Below, one piece after another: positions 1 through 7,730 of a stretch of DNA of 64,000 nucleotides. The DNA lies in NCBI RefSeq assembly GCF_014649715.1, contig NZ_BMTO01000018.1:1-64000 (forward strand), read 5' to 3'. Within the stretch, counting starts at the first letter, position 1; every line of letters begins with the position of its first letter. The DNA comes from Streptomyces lateritius. Its GTDB lineage: Bacteria; Actinomycetota; Actinomycetes; Streptomycetales; Streptomycetaceae. The translations under genes were made by a program, and so were the position numbers. Under the pieces are notes generated by a model. It saw only the letters and a list, made by a program, of their open reading frames with translations. It was not told the origin of the DNA and ran no database searches.

Positions 1-65
1 TCAAGCACAGCCCGCTGGGCACCGGTCACCGACAACGGCGGAATCTTCGGACCCGGACGACTCAT
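1..65 (-). CDS. IS630-family transposase, N-terminal fragment at window edge
   Basis: Reading leftward from an ATG at 65, 21 full codons are visible before the window ends, beginning MSRPGPKIPPLSV and continuing into a segment that matches the start of the helix-turn-helix region of streptomycete IS630 transposases. In that family the product is a DDE transposase of roughly 350 residues that moves the element by cut and paste. Only the N-terminus is visible, so integrity of the catalytic DDE triad is unknown. The motif recognition is from memory of the family, not a search. Confidence 0.68.
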   Translation of the reverse strand, partial: MSRPGPKIPPLSVTGAQRAVL

Positions 66-101
66 ACCGAACCAACGACGAATCTCCGACTCAGGTCACT
101 A
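1..101 (-). mobile_element. End of an IS630-family insertion sequence
   Basis: The first 101 bases differ from what follows. They hold the start of a transposase reading leftward, and about 35 bases beyond its ATG form the terminal region of the element. The junction is CTAG at 99-102; IS630 elements insert at and duplicate TA. To the right the sequence becomes the C-terminus of a transporter frame. The other end of the element lies outside the window, so completeness and the exact terminal repeat cannot be judged. Assignment to IS630 rests on the transposase N-terminus and the TA target; the rest is inference. Confidence 0.72.
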
Positions 102-102
102 G

Positions 103-273
103 GCCATCACCCTGATCGGCGCCGCCCGCGCCGGAGCCGTCCACCACCTCCAGCCGGCCTGCGTCGCCCTGCTCTCCTTCGCCCTCCTCGGCGGGCGGCC
201 CGGACTCCTCGGCGGCGCCTGCATGGTCCTCGTCCTCGGCGGGGTGGCCCTCGCCTCGGCGCGCGGCAGGTGA
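103..273 (+). pseudogene. EamA/DMT-family transporter, C-terminal remnant cut by the IS
   Basis: The frame ending at TGA 271-273 encodes about 56 residues with two hydrophobic segments typical of the last two helices of EamA (drug/metabolite transporter) proteins, including a GAARAGAVHHLQP stretch and a glycine-rich last helix followed by a short basic tail. In this frame the codon at the IS junction (100-102) is TAG, so no product can cross the junction. EamA proteins are normally about 300 residues with ten helices; the rest presumably lies beyond the insertion. The gene is very likely inactivated. The family call is moderate because only the C-terminus is visible. Confidence 0.66.
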
Positions 274-295
274 CCGCCCCGGTAGGTTGCGCCCC

Positions 296-1210
296 ATGAC
301 CGAGTGGGACATCAAGAAGCTCCAGATCCTCCGCACCCTCCGTGACCGCGGCACCGTCACCGCGACCGCGGAGGCCCTGCTCATGACCCCCTCGGCCGTC
401 TCCCAGCAGCTCACCAACCTCGCCAAACAGCTCGGCGTCCAGCTCCTGGAGGCGCAGGGCCGCAGGGTCCGGCTCACCGACGCCGCACACCTCGTGCTGC
501 GCCACGCCGAGGTGGTGTTCGCCCAGTTGGAACGCGCCGACGCCGAACTCGACGGATACCTCCGGGGCGAGGCGGGCCAGGTGCGCGTGGCGGCCTTCTC
601 GACCGCCGTACCCGCCCTCGTCGTCCCCGCCGTGCATCAGCTGCGCACCGCCCACCCCGGGCTCGACGTCCGCGTCCGCGAGGCCGAGGCCGCCAAGGCG
701 TACGAACTGCTCGCCGCCGGCGAGGTCGACCTGGCGCTCTCGCTCGCCGCCCACGCCCCTTCCGTACGCGACCCCAAGTTCAGCCGCGTCCCCCTGCTCG
801 CCGACCCGCTCGACGTGGCCCTGCCCACCGGGCACCCGCTCGCCGAAGCGCCCGGACTGCGGCTCGCCGACCTCTCCGCCGAGCCCTGGATCTTCGGCGG
901 CTCCGGCCCCTGGTCCGAGATCACCACCGCCGCCTGCGAGGCCGCCGGCTTCGTGCCCGAGCAGGCCCACAGCGCCTCCGGCTGGACCGCGATCCTCGCC
1001 ATGGTCGAGGCCGGGATGGGCGTCGCCCTGGTGCCCAGGATGGCCTCAGCCGAACGCCGCACGGGCGTCGTCATGCGGGTCCTCTCCGCCGACCAGCCCC
1101 GCCGCCACGTCGTCGCGGCGGTCCGGCGCGGCGCGGAGGAGGGGCCCGCCGTGGCCCGCGTGCTCGGGGCGCTCCGTCAGGCCGCCGCAGGGCGTGAGAC
1201 CGTTCGGTAG
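296..1210 (+). CDS. LysR-family transcriptional regulator
   Basis: A 304-residue protein with classic LysR layout. A winged helix-turn-helix lies at about residues 4-63 (recognition helix with AVSQQLTNLAKQLG), followed by a periplasmic-binding-protein-like effector domain at about 85-295 with the usual EAGMGVALVPR signature late in the domain. The ATG at 296 is preferred; an in-frame TTG lies nine bases earlier. It sits between the broken transporter and the allantoicase gene, all on the same strand. The effector is unknown. Control of either neighbour is a contextual guess; purine catabolism in streptomycetes is usually governed by the IclR-type AllR. Confidence 0.9.
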   Translation: MTEWDIKKLQILRTLRDRGTVTATAEALLMTPSAVSQQLTNLAKQLGVQLLEAQGRRVRLTDAAHLVLRHAEVVFAQLERADAELDGYLRGEAGQVRVAAFSTAVPALVVPAVHQLRTAHPGLDVRVREAEAAKAYELLAAGEVDLALSLAAHAPSVRDPKFSRVPLLADPLDVALPTGHPLAEAPGLRLADLSAEPWIFGGSGPWSEITTAACEAAGFVPEQAHSASGWTAILAMVEAGMGVALVPRMASAERRTGVVMRVLSADQPRRHVVAAVRRGAEEGPAVARVLGALRQAAAGRETVR

Positions 1211-1222
1211 CGCACTAGACCA

Positions 1223-1237
1223 TTCAGTAGAACTGAA
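1223..1237. promoter_or_regulatory. Palindrome 1 upstream of allantoicase (candidate operator)
   Basis: TTCAGT-AGA-ACTGAA, a perfect 6-bp inverted repeat with a 3-base spacer, 58 bases before the allantoicase ATG. A related 12-mer (ACCATTCAGTAG at 1219-1230) recurs exactly 20 bases upstream with two changes (ACCGTTCGGTAG at 1199-1210), overlapping the LysR stop codon. The spacing of about two helical turns suits cooperative regulator binding. Which protein binds is not known. Confidence 0.45.
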
Positions 1238-1243
1238 GGGATA

Positions 1244-1261
1244 CATCGAAAACATTCGATG
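1244..1261. promoter_or_regulatory. Palindrome 2 upstream of allantoicase
   Basis: CATCGA, six bases AAACAT, then TCGATG: a perfect 6-bp inverted repeat ending 33 bases before the allantoicase ATG. With palindrome 1 it makes a compact regulatory region between the LysR gene and the allantoicase gene. It could be an operator or a small hairpin in the leader; the sequence alone cannot separate these. Confidence 0.4.
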
Positions 1262-1294
1262 GACCGCAGGGCTGGCAGCGGGCAAGGTCGGGGC

Positions 1295-2425
1295 ATGAGC
1301 AGCTTCCAGGAGAACCAGGACCCGCACGCCAACGACGCCGCCCCGTACGGCGGTGGCGACCCGTACGCCGACTACCGCACCGGTGACTTCCCCTTCACCG
1401 AGCTGGTCGACCTCGCCGACCGCCGCCTCGGCGCCGGCGTCGTCGCCGCCAACGACGAGTTCTTCGCCGAGCGCGAGAACCTCCTCGTCCGCGAGCGTGC
1501 CGTCTTCGACCCGGAGCACTTCGGTCACAAGGGCAAGATCATGGACGGCTGGGAGACCCGCCGTCGCCGCGGCGCCGACGCCGAGAACGTCTTCCCCGCC
1601 GCCGAGGACCACGACTGGGCGATCGTCCGCCTCGGCGCCCCCGGCGTCATCCGCGGGATCGTCGTGGACACCGCCCACTTCCGCGGCAACTACCCGCAGC
1701 GGGTCTCCGTCCAGGCCGCCGCCTTCGAGGGATCGCCCAGCCCCGAGCAGCTGCTCGCCGACGACGTGAAGTGGGAGGAGCTCGTCCCGCCCACGCCCGT
1801 CCGCGGCCATGCCGCCAACGGCTTCGGGACAACCTCCGAGCGCCGCTGGACCCACATCCGGCTCTGCCAGCACCCCGACGGCGGGATCGCCCGCCTCCGC
1901 GTCCACGGCGAGGTCGTGCCCGACCCCGAGTGGCTGGAGCTGCTCGGCACCCTCGACCTGATCTCCGTACTCAACGGAGGGGTGTACGAGGACGCGTCGG
2001 ACAAGTTCTACTCCTCGCCGACCCAGATCATCCTGCCCGGCACCTCCCGCAAGATGGACGACGGCTGGGAGAACCGCCGCCGACGGGTCCGCGGCACCAA
2101 CGACTGGGTCCGCTTCCGGCTCGCCGCCCAGGGCGCCGTACGCGCCGTCGAGATCGACACCGCCTACCTCAAGGGCAACTCGGCCGGCTGGATCGCCCTC
2201 CAGGGCCGCAACGGCGAGGCGGGCGAATGGTTCGAGATCATCCCGCGGACCAGGCTCCAGCCCGACACCCTGCACCGCTTCAAGCTCCCCGCCCAGGCCG
2301 TCGTCACCCATGTCCGCCTCGACGCCTTCCCCGACGGCGGCGTCGCCCGGATGCGGCTGCACGGCACGCTGACGGAGCAGGGCGCTGCCGACCTGCGCGC
2401 CCGCTACCAGGCGCTCGGCGGCTGA
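1295..2425 (+). CDS. alc: Allantoicase
   Basis: A 376-residue protein made of the two homologous jelly-roll repeats that define allantoicase. Each carries a MDGWE/MDDGWE followed by an arginine run, and a later V/I-DTAxxxGN segment (about residues 85-135 and 250-300). The enzyme hydrolyses allantoate to ureidoglycolate and urea in purine nitrogen salvage. In many streptomycetes allantoinase precedes it; here the upstream neighbour is a LysR gene instead. The ATG at 1295 gives the normal N-terminus; an in-frame ATG at 1259 falls inside palindrome 2 and would add 12 unlikely residues. It converges on pepN across a strong terminator. Confidence 0.93.
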   Translation: MSSFQENQDPHANDAAPYGGGDPYADYRTGDFPFTELVDLADRRLGAGVVAANDEFFAERENLLVRERAVFDPEHFGHKGKIMDGWETRRRRGADAENVFPAAEDHDWAIVRLGAPGVIRGIVVDTAHFRGNYPQRVSVQAAAFEGSPSPEQLLADDVKWEELVPPTPVRGHAANGFGTTSERRWTHIRLCQHPDGGIARLRVHGEVVPDPEWLELLGTLDLISVLNGGVYEDASDKFYSSPTQIILPGTSRKMDDGWENRRRRVRGTNDWVRFRLAAQGAVRAVEIDTAYLKGNSAGWIALQGRNGEAGEWFEIIPRTRLQPDTLHRFKLPAQAVVTHVRLDAFPDGGVARMRLHGTLTEQGAADLRARYQALGG

Positions 2426-2499
2426 CCCGCCCGACGCACAGCTTCCGCCCGGCGGAGCGGTCGCGCACCGACGACCGTCCGCCGGGCGGACCTCGAGCA

Positions 2500-2541
2500 C
2501 GACGAAGGGGCACTCCCACGGGGGAGGGTGCCCCTTCGTCG
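2500..2541. terminator. Bidirectional terminator between alc and pepN
   Basis: A perfect 14-bp stem (CGACGAAGGGGCAC paired with its complement at 2528-2541) and a 14-base loop, placed between two converging genes. It can serve both transcripts. Confidence 0.85.
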
Positions 2542-2573
2542 TTCAGGCGTTCAAACGCCGATGCGTGTGCCGG

Positions 2574-5144
2574 TCAGACGGCCGCGTCCGCCGCCCGGGC
2601 CTTCCGGGCGCGCTCCACGCCCGCGCGGCACTCGGTCACCATCCGCCGCAGCGCCGGCGCCGGGTCGTGCTGAGCGATCCAGGCGTCCGTGGCGTCCAGG
2701 GTCTCCTGCGAGACCTGGATCGTCGGGTAGAGCCCGACCACGATCTGCTGGAGGATCTCGTGGCTGCGGGTCTCCGCGATGCCCTTGATCGACGCGAAGT
2801 ACTTCTCCGTGTACGGAGCCAGCAGCTCACGCTGATCGGTCTGGACGAAGCCGCCGATCACCGCCGCCTGCACGGCGTTCGTCAGCTTGTCGGACTCCAC
2901 GACCGACGCCCACGCCTCCGCCTTCGCGGCCTCCGTCGGACGCGCGGCCCGCGCCGTGGCGGCATGACGCTCGCCCGCCGCCGTACGGTCCCGCTCCAGC
3001 TCGCCCGCGATCTCCGGCTCGTCGTAGACACCGGTCGCCGCGAGGCGCTGCACGAACGCCCAGCGCAGCTCGGTGTCGACGGCCAGGCCCTCGATCGACT
3101 CGCGGCCCTCCAGGAGCGCCGCCAGCAGGTCCAGCTGCTGCGGCGTCCGCGCGGTCGCGGCGAACGCCCGCGCCCACGCCAGCTGGTGGTCGCTGCCCGG
3201 CTCGGCCGCCCGCAGGTGCGCCAGCGTCGCGTCCGTCCATCGGGTCAGGCCCGTCTCCCGCCAGCCCGGCGCCGCGTACAGGTCGAGCGCGGCCTTCACC
3301 TGGCCCTGCAGCGACTGCACCACGCCGATGTCGGACTCCTTGCCGATGCCGGAGAGCACCAGCTCCAGGTAGTCCCGGGTGGCCAGCTCGCCGTCGCGGG
3401 TCATGTCCCAGGCGGCGGACCAGCACAGCGCGCGCGGCAGCGACTCGGTGAAGTCACCGAGGTGCTCGGTGACGTTCTTCAGCGACACCTCGTCCAGACG
3501 GACCTTGGCGTACGACAGGTCGTCGTCGTTGAGCAGCACGACCGCCGGGCGGGCCTTGCCCACCAGCTGCGGTACCGAGGTCAGTCCGGTGGCGGTGACG
3601 TCCAGCTCGACCCGCTCCGTACGGACCAGCTTGCCGGCCTCGTCCAGGTCGTAGAAGCCGACAGCGATCCGGTGCGGACGCAGGATCGACTCGCCCTTGG
3701 CACCGGCGGGCAGCGCGGGCGCCTCCTGCTTGACGGCGAACGACGTGATCGCGCCGGAGTCGTCCGTCTCGATCTCCGGGCGCAGGAGGTTGATGCCGGC
3801 CGTCTCCAGCCACGCCTTCGACCAGGCCTTCAGGTCACGGCCGGAGGTCTTCTCCAGCGCGCCGAGCAGGTCCGACAGGCGGGTGTTGCCGAAGGCGTGC
3901 GCCTTGAAGTACGCCTGCACGCCCTTGAAGAACTGCTCCTGACCGACGTACGCGACCAGCTGCTTCAGGACACTGGCGCCCTTGGCGTAGGTGATGCCGT
4001 CGAAGTTGACCAGCACGTCCTCGAGATCGTTGATCTCGGCCATGATCGGGTGCGTGGACGGCAGCTGGTCCTGACGGTAGGCCCAGGTCTTCTCCGCGTT
4101 GGCGAAGGTGGTCCAGGCGTGCGGCCAGCGGGTGCCCTCCACGGAGGCCTGGCAGGCGACCGAGGTGAACGTCGCGAACGACTCGTTCAGCCACAGGTCG
4201 TTCCACCACTCCATGGTGACCAGGTCGCCGAACCACATGTGCGCCAGCTCGTGCAGGATCGTCTCGGCCCGGCGCTCGTACGCCGCGTCCGTCACCTTCG
4301 AGCGGAAGACGTACTGGTCGCGGATGGTGACCGCGCCCGCGTTCTCCATCGCGCCGGCGTTGAACTCCGGCACGAACAGCTGGTCGTACTTGGCGAAGGG
4401 GTAGTCGTACGCGAACTTCTCCTGGAACCAGTCGAAGCCCTGGCGCGTGACGTCGAAGATGTGGTCCGCGTCGAGGAACTCGGCCAGCGAGGGACGGCAG
4501 TAGATGCCGAGCGGGACGGACTGCCCGTCCCTCTCGTAGGAGGAGTGCACCGAGTGGTACGGGCCCACGATCAGCGCGGTGATGTACGTCGAGATGCGCG
4601 GGGTCGGCTCGAAGACCCACACGTCGTCCTTGGGCTCCGGCGTCGGCGAGTTGGAGATCACCGTCCAGCCGCTCGGCGCCTTCACGGTGAACTGGAAGGT
4701 CGCCTTCAGGTCCGGCTGCTCGAAGGAGGCGAAGACGCGGCGGGCGTCCGGCACCTCGAACTGCGTGTACAGGTACGCCTGGTCGTCGACCGGGTCGACG
4801 AACCGGTGCAGGCCCTCACCGGTGTTGGTGTACGCGCAGTCGGCGACGACCCTCAGCTCGTTCGGGCCCTGCTGCAGATGCTTGAGCGCGATCCGTGAGT
4901 CCCGGAAGACGGCGGCCACGTCCAGCGCGTGCCCGTTGAGCACGACCTCGTGCACGGCGGGGGCGACGAGATCGATGAAGGTCTCCGCACCGGCCTCGGC
5001 GGAATCGAAGCGGACGGTGGTGACGGACCGGTAGGTGCCGCCCTCCTGCGCACCGGAGAGGTCCAGTTCGACCTCGTACGCGTCCACGGTCAGCAGCTTC
5101 GCCCGCTGCCGCGCCTCTTCACGGGTCAGGTTTGTGCCAGGCAC
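2574..5144 (-). CDS. pepN: Aminopeptidase N (M1 zinc metallopeptidase), copy 1
   Basis: An 856-residue cytosolic M1 aminopeptidase that removes N-terminal residues from peptides. GAMEN, the substrate-recognition motif, is at residues 264-268. The zinc site is HELAH at 298-302 with the third ligand Glu321, within a typical WLNESFA. The beta-saddle N-domain (1-200), catalytic domain and long ERAP1-like C-domain are all present at the expected length. A GTG at 5144 is chosen because GAGGAG lies eight bases upstream and the protein then begins PGTNLTREEA as in relatives; earlier in-frame ATGs fall inside unrelated leader sequence. A paralogue is encoded at 16872-19436. The TerD gene lies 52 bases upstream on the same strand. 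Confidence 0.95.
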   Translation of the reverse strand: MPGTNLTREEARQRAKLLTVDAYEVELDLSGAQEGGTYRSVTTVRFDSAEAGAETFIDLVAPAVHEVVLNGHALDVAAVFRDSRIALKHLQQGPNELRVVADCAYTNTGEGLHRFVDPVDDQAYLYTQFEVPDARRVFASFEQPDLKATFQFTVKAPSGWTVISNSPTPEPKDDVWVFEPTPRISTYITALIVGPYHSVHSSYERDGQSVPLGIYCRPSLAEFLDADHIFDVTRQGFDWFQEKFAYDYPFAKYDQLFVPEFNAGAMENAGAVTIRDQYVFRSKVTDAAYERRAETILHELAHMWFGDLVTMEWWNDLWLNESFATFTSVACQASVEGTRWPHAWTTFANAEKTWAYRQDQLPSTHPIMAEINDLEDVLVNFDGITYAKGASVLKQLVAYVGQEQFFKGVQAYFKAHAFGNTRLSDLLGALEKTSGRDLKAWSKAWLETAGINLLRPEIETDDSGAITSFAVKQEAPALPAGAKGESILRPHRIAVGFYDLDEAGKLVRTERVELDVTATGLTSVPQLVGKARPAVVLLNDDDLSYAKVRLDEVSLKNVTEHLGDFTESLPRALCWSAAWDMTRDGELATRDYLELVLSGIGKESDIGVVQSLQGQVKAALDLYAAPGWRETGLTRWTDATLAHLRAAEPGSDHQLAWARAFAATARTPQQLDLLAALLEGRESIEGLAVDTELRWAFVQRLAATGVYDEPEIAGELERDRTAAGERHAATARAARPTEAAKAEAWASVVESDKLTNAVQAAVIGGFVQTDQRELLAPYTEKYFASIKGIAETRSHEILQQIVVGLYPTIQVSQETLDATDAWIAQHDPAPALRRMVTECRAGVERARKARAADAAV

Positions 5145-5196
5145 CCGGTCAACTCCTCGGTTTCGTGACGTTTGGCTCATCCTTCCACGGCGCGGC

Positions 5197-6432
5197 TCAG
5201 CGGCGCACGACGCATTTCCACGGCCCGTCGCCACTGATCCGCAGCAGTCCCGGCCCGGACACGGGAGCGCTCACCCGCACCTCGCCGATCTCGTTGACCA
5301 GCAGGTCCTGGTCCTCGTCGTCGTAAGCCGGCTCGGCGGGCGGGGTGTGCTGGTGGACGGTGAAGTTGGACTCGCCGTGGTGGGAGAAGTCGAGGATCCC
5401 GGGCGGCCCGTCGTAGACGACGAGATCGTGCGCCACGCCCTCGATGTGGCTGTCGAAACGGCGCGCGTGGGTCAGCGGCAGGACCCGCAGCGTCCAGGGG
5501 GTGTCCGCCTCGACCCGCAGCGTCAGCGGCCTGCCCCGGGGCACGAGGGCGACGGTACGGGCCCGGACGTCGTCCTCGTACGCCATCAGCAGGTAGTCCT
5601 CGGCGCGGCCGTAGGCGTCGCAGGACTCGATGGTGGTCGAGATCGAGTGGTACGACTCGATCTCCAGGAGGGCCCAGCCCGGCGGGATGGCCGGGTCGCA
5701 GTGCACGGTCTCCTTGCCACGGCCCTGATGGACGGAGGGCCGGAAGGTGGTGGAGATGGGGTCGACGGCGGTGTACGTGGGGGTCGCGGCCCGGGGCGCG
5801 GGGGACGGCGGGGCATACGCGGGTGCGGCATACGCGGGTGGGGCGTACGCGGGCGGCGCGGGCGGGACGTAACCCGGACCCGGGATCGGGGCGGGCGGGG
5901 CCTCGACCTCGATGCCGAAGTCCGTCGCCAGCCCCGACAGGCCGGAGGCGTACCCCTGCCCCACCGCCCGGAACCGCCAGCCGCCGTCCCTCCGGTAGAA
6001 CTCCCCGAAGACGAACGCCGTCTCCGTCGTCGTGTCCTCGATCGGGAAGTACGCCACCGGGGCGCCGGTCAGGTCCATGACCCGGATGTCCAGCGCCGGT
6101 ATCCGGCCGAAGGGCACGCCGTCCGCGGAGGCGGCGACCACGACCCGCTCGACGCCGGGCTCGAGCCGGGCGAGGTCCATCCACAGCCAGTCCGCGGCCT
6201 GGTCGCCCGGGGCCCCGGGCGCCGATCTGCCCAGGTGCCGTAAAGCCCCCGAAGGATGCTCCTGATGGTTGTAGAAGACGAGGTCCGCGTCCCCGCGCAC
6301 CCGGCCCCGCGCGTCGAGGAGCAGGGCGGAGACGTCCACGTCGGGCACGCCGGGACCGGTCCGCCAGGCGACGGCGACCTGAAGGGCCTGGGCGGGCACC
6401 GGCAGATGGGCGCCCTTCGGTATCTGGGTCAT
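5197..6432 (-). CDS. TerD-domain protein with C-terminal extension
   Basis: A 411-residue protein. Residues 1-175 form a TerD/CABP fold: KGAHLPV at the start, acidic calcium-site loops around DADLVFYN, and a closing GEFYRRDGGWRFRAVGQGY. A proline/alanine/tyrosine-rich linker (about 185-230) joins it to a C-terminal beta-rich domain (about 240-411) that I do not recognise. TerD proteins belong to calcium-binding stress systems first seen in tellurite resistance; streptomycetes carry many copies linked to morphology. An ATG at 6432 is used, without an obvious ribosome-binding site. It lies between asd and pepN on the same strand but is separated from asd by a terminator-like hairpin. Confidence 0.85.
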   Translation of the reverse strand: MTQIPKGAHLPVPAQALQVAVAWRTGPGVPDVDVSALLLDARGRVRGDADLVFYNHQEHPSGALRHLGRSAPGAPGDQAADWLWMDLARLEPGVERVVVAASADGVPFGRIPALDIRVMDLTGAPVAYFPIEDTTTETAFVFGEFYRRDGGWRFRAVGQGYASGLSGLATDFGIEVEAPPAPIPGPGYVPPAPPAYAPPAYAAPAYAPPSPAPRAATPTYTAVDPISTTFRPSVHQGRGKETVHCDPAIPPGWALLEIESYHSISTTIESCDAYGRAEDYLLMAYEDDVRARTVALVPRGRPLTLRVEADTPWTLRVLPLTHARRFDSHIEGVAHDLVVYDGPPGILDFSHHGESNFTVHQHTPPAEPAYDDEDQDLLVNEIGEVRVSAPVSGPGLLRISGDGPWKCVVRR

Positions 6433-6460
6433 GGACAGCACTGTGCCACTGCCGCACACG

Positions 6461-6496
6461 CCGAGGGGCGGCCACCTCCCGGTGACCGCCCCTCGG
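6461..6496 (-). terminator. Hairpin terminator after asd
   Basis: An 11-bp stem (CCGAGGGGCGG with its complement at 6486-6496) closed by a further short CACC/GGTG stem, 25 bases past the asd stop. It probably ends the asd transcript before the TerD gene. Confidence 0.7.
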
Positions 6497-6520
6497 ACGC
6501 GAACGGCGCGTGCTCCGGCG

Positions 6521-7537
6521 TCAGCCCTTGAGTTCCGCCGCCACCAGCTCGGCGATCTGCACCGCGTTCAGCGCCGCGCCCTTGCGCAGGTTGTCGTTGG
6601 AGAGGAACAGCGCGAGACCGTTCTCCACCGTCTCGTCGACGCGGATGCGGCCCACGTACGACGCGTCCTTGCCGGCCGCCTGGAGCGGCGTCGGGATCTC
6701 GGAGAGCTCGACGCCCTCGGCGTCCTTCAGCAGCTCGTAGGCGCGCTCCACGCTGATCGGACGGTCGAAGCGGGCGTTCACCTGGAGCGAGTGGCCGGAG
6801 AAGACCGGGACGCGCACGCAGGTGCCGGAGACCTTGAGCTCGGGGATCTCCAGGATCTTGCGGGACTCGTTGCGGAGCTTCTGCTCCTCGTCGGTCTCGA
6901 AGGAGCCGTCGTCGACGATCGAGCCGGCCAGCGGGACGACGTTGAAGGCGATCGGACGCTTGTACACGGCCGGCTCGGGGAACTCGACGGCCTCGCCGTC
7001 GAACGCCAGCTGGTCCGCCTTCTCGGCCACGGCGCACGCCTGGGTGCGCAGCTCGGCGACGCCCGACACGCCGGAGCCGGACACGGCCTGGTAGGTGGTG
7101 GCGACGAGCGCGGTCAGACCGGCCTCCTGGTGGAGCGGCTTGAGGACCGGCATCGCGGCCATCGTGGTGCAGTTCGGGTTGGCGATGATCCCCTTGGGAC
7201 GGTCCTTGACCGCGTGCGGGTTGACCTCGGAGACCACCAGCGGCACGTCGGGGTCGCGGCGCCACGCGGAGGAGTTGTCGATCACGACGGCACCCTGGGA
7301 GGCGACCTTCTCGGCGAGCGCCTTGGAGGTGGCGCCACCGGCCGAGAAGAGCACGATGTCCAGGCCGGTGTAGTCGGCGGTGGAGGCGTCCTCGACCGTG
7401 ATCCCGTCGACGACCGTGCCGGCGGAACGGGCGGAGGCGAAGAGCCGCAGCTCGTCGACCGGGAAATCGCGCTCGGCCAGAATGCTGCGCATGACTGTGC
7501 CGACCTGACCGGTGGCTCCGACGATTCCGACCTTCAC
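6521..7537 (-). CDS. asd: Aspartate-semialdehyde dehydrogenase
   Basis: A 338-residue enzyme of the aspartate pathway that reduces beta-aspartyl phosphate to aspartate semialdehyde with NADPH, feeding lysine/diaminopimelate, threonine and methionine. The dinucleotide-binding GIVGATGQVG is at residues 4-13 and the catalytic cysteine is Cys123 in NPNCTTM. The length is normal. A GTG at 7537 is selected because GGAGGAG sits just upstream and the protein then begins at the Rossmann strand; longer in-frame starts add non-homologous residues. No aspartokinase gene adjoins it here. Diaminopimelate supply links it loosely to the wall genes further right. Confidence 0.95.
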   Translation of the reverse strand: MKVGIVGATGQVGTVMRSILAERDFPVDELRLFASARSAGTVVDGITVEDASTADYTGLDIVLFSAGGATSKALAEKVASQGAVVIDNSSAWRRDPDVPLVVSEVNPHAVKDRPKGIIANPNCTTMAAMPVLKPLHQEAGLTALVATTYQAVSGSGVSGVAELRTQACAVAEKADQLAFDGEAVEFPEPAVYKRPIAFNVVPLAGSIVDDGSFETDEEQKLRNESRKILEIPELKVSGTCVRVPVFSGHSLQVNARFDRPISVERAYELLKDAEGVELSEIPTPLQAAGKDASYVGRIRVDETVENGLALFLSNDNLRKGAALNAVQIAELVAAELKG

Positions 7538-7601
7538 GGGGACTCCTCCGTACGTATGTGCAGGGTGCTGCCAGACCATGATGCGTATGTCACGGGGCGC
7601 C

Positions 7602-7620
7602 TTGTCCAATCCATTGTCCA
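7602..7620 (-). promoter_or_regulatory. Repeated TTGTCCA boxes upstream of asd
   Basis: TTGTCCA occurs at 7602-7608 and again at 7614-7620, 12 bases apart, within the only intergenic space that can hold the asd promoter. Read on the minus strand the nearer copy gives TTGGAC followed 16 bases later by TACGCA, a plausible -35/-10 pair. Weak evidence: spacing and similarity only. Confidence 0.3.
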
Positions 7621-7671
7621 AGGGACGGGACGTATGGCGGACGGTTGCCGGACGTGTGTCACGACACACGA

Positions 7672-7701
7672 AGGGCGGGCGCCGGTTCCGGCGCCCGCCC
7701 T
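7672..7701 (-). terminator. Terminator of the subtilase gene
   Basis: AGGGCGGGCGCCGG and its exact complement, separated by two bases (a six-base effective loop), 30 bases beyond the subtilase stop codon. Confidence 0.8.
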
Positions 7702-7730
7702 CCTACCCGCTCAGCGGGGTTTCACCGTGC

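Noticed and set aside
1259..1294. A longer allantoicase start at ATG 1259
   Set aside because: It would place the start codon inside a palindrome, lacks a ribosome-binding site and adds residues absent from the family.
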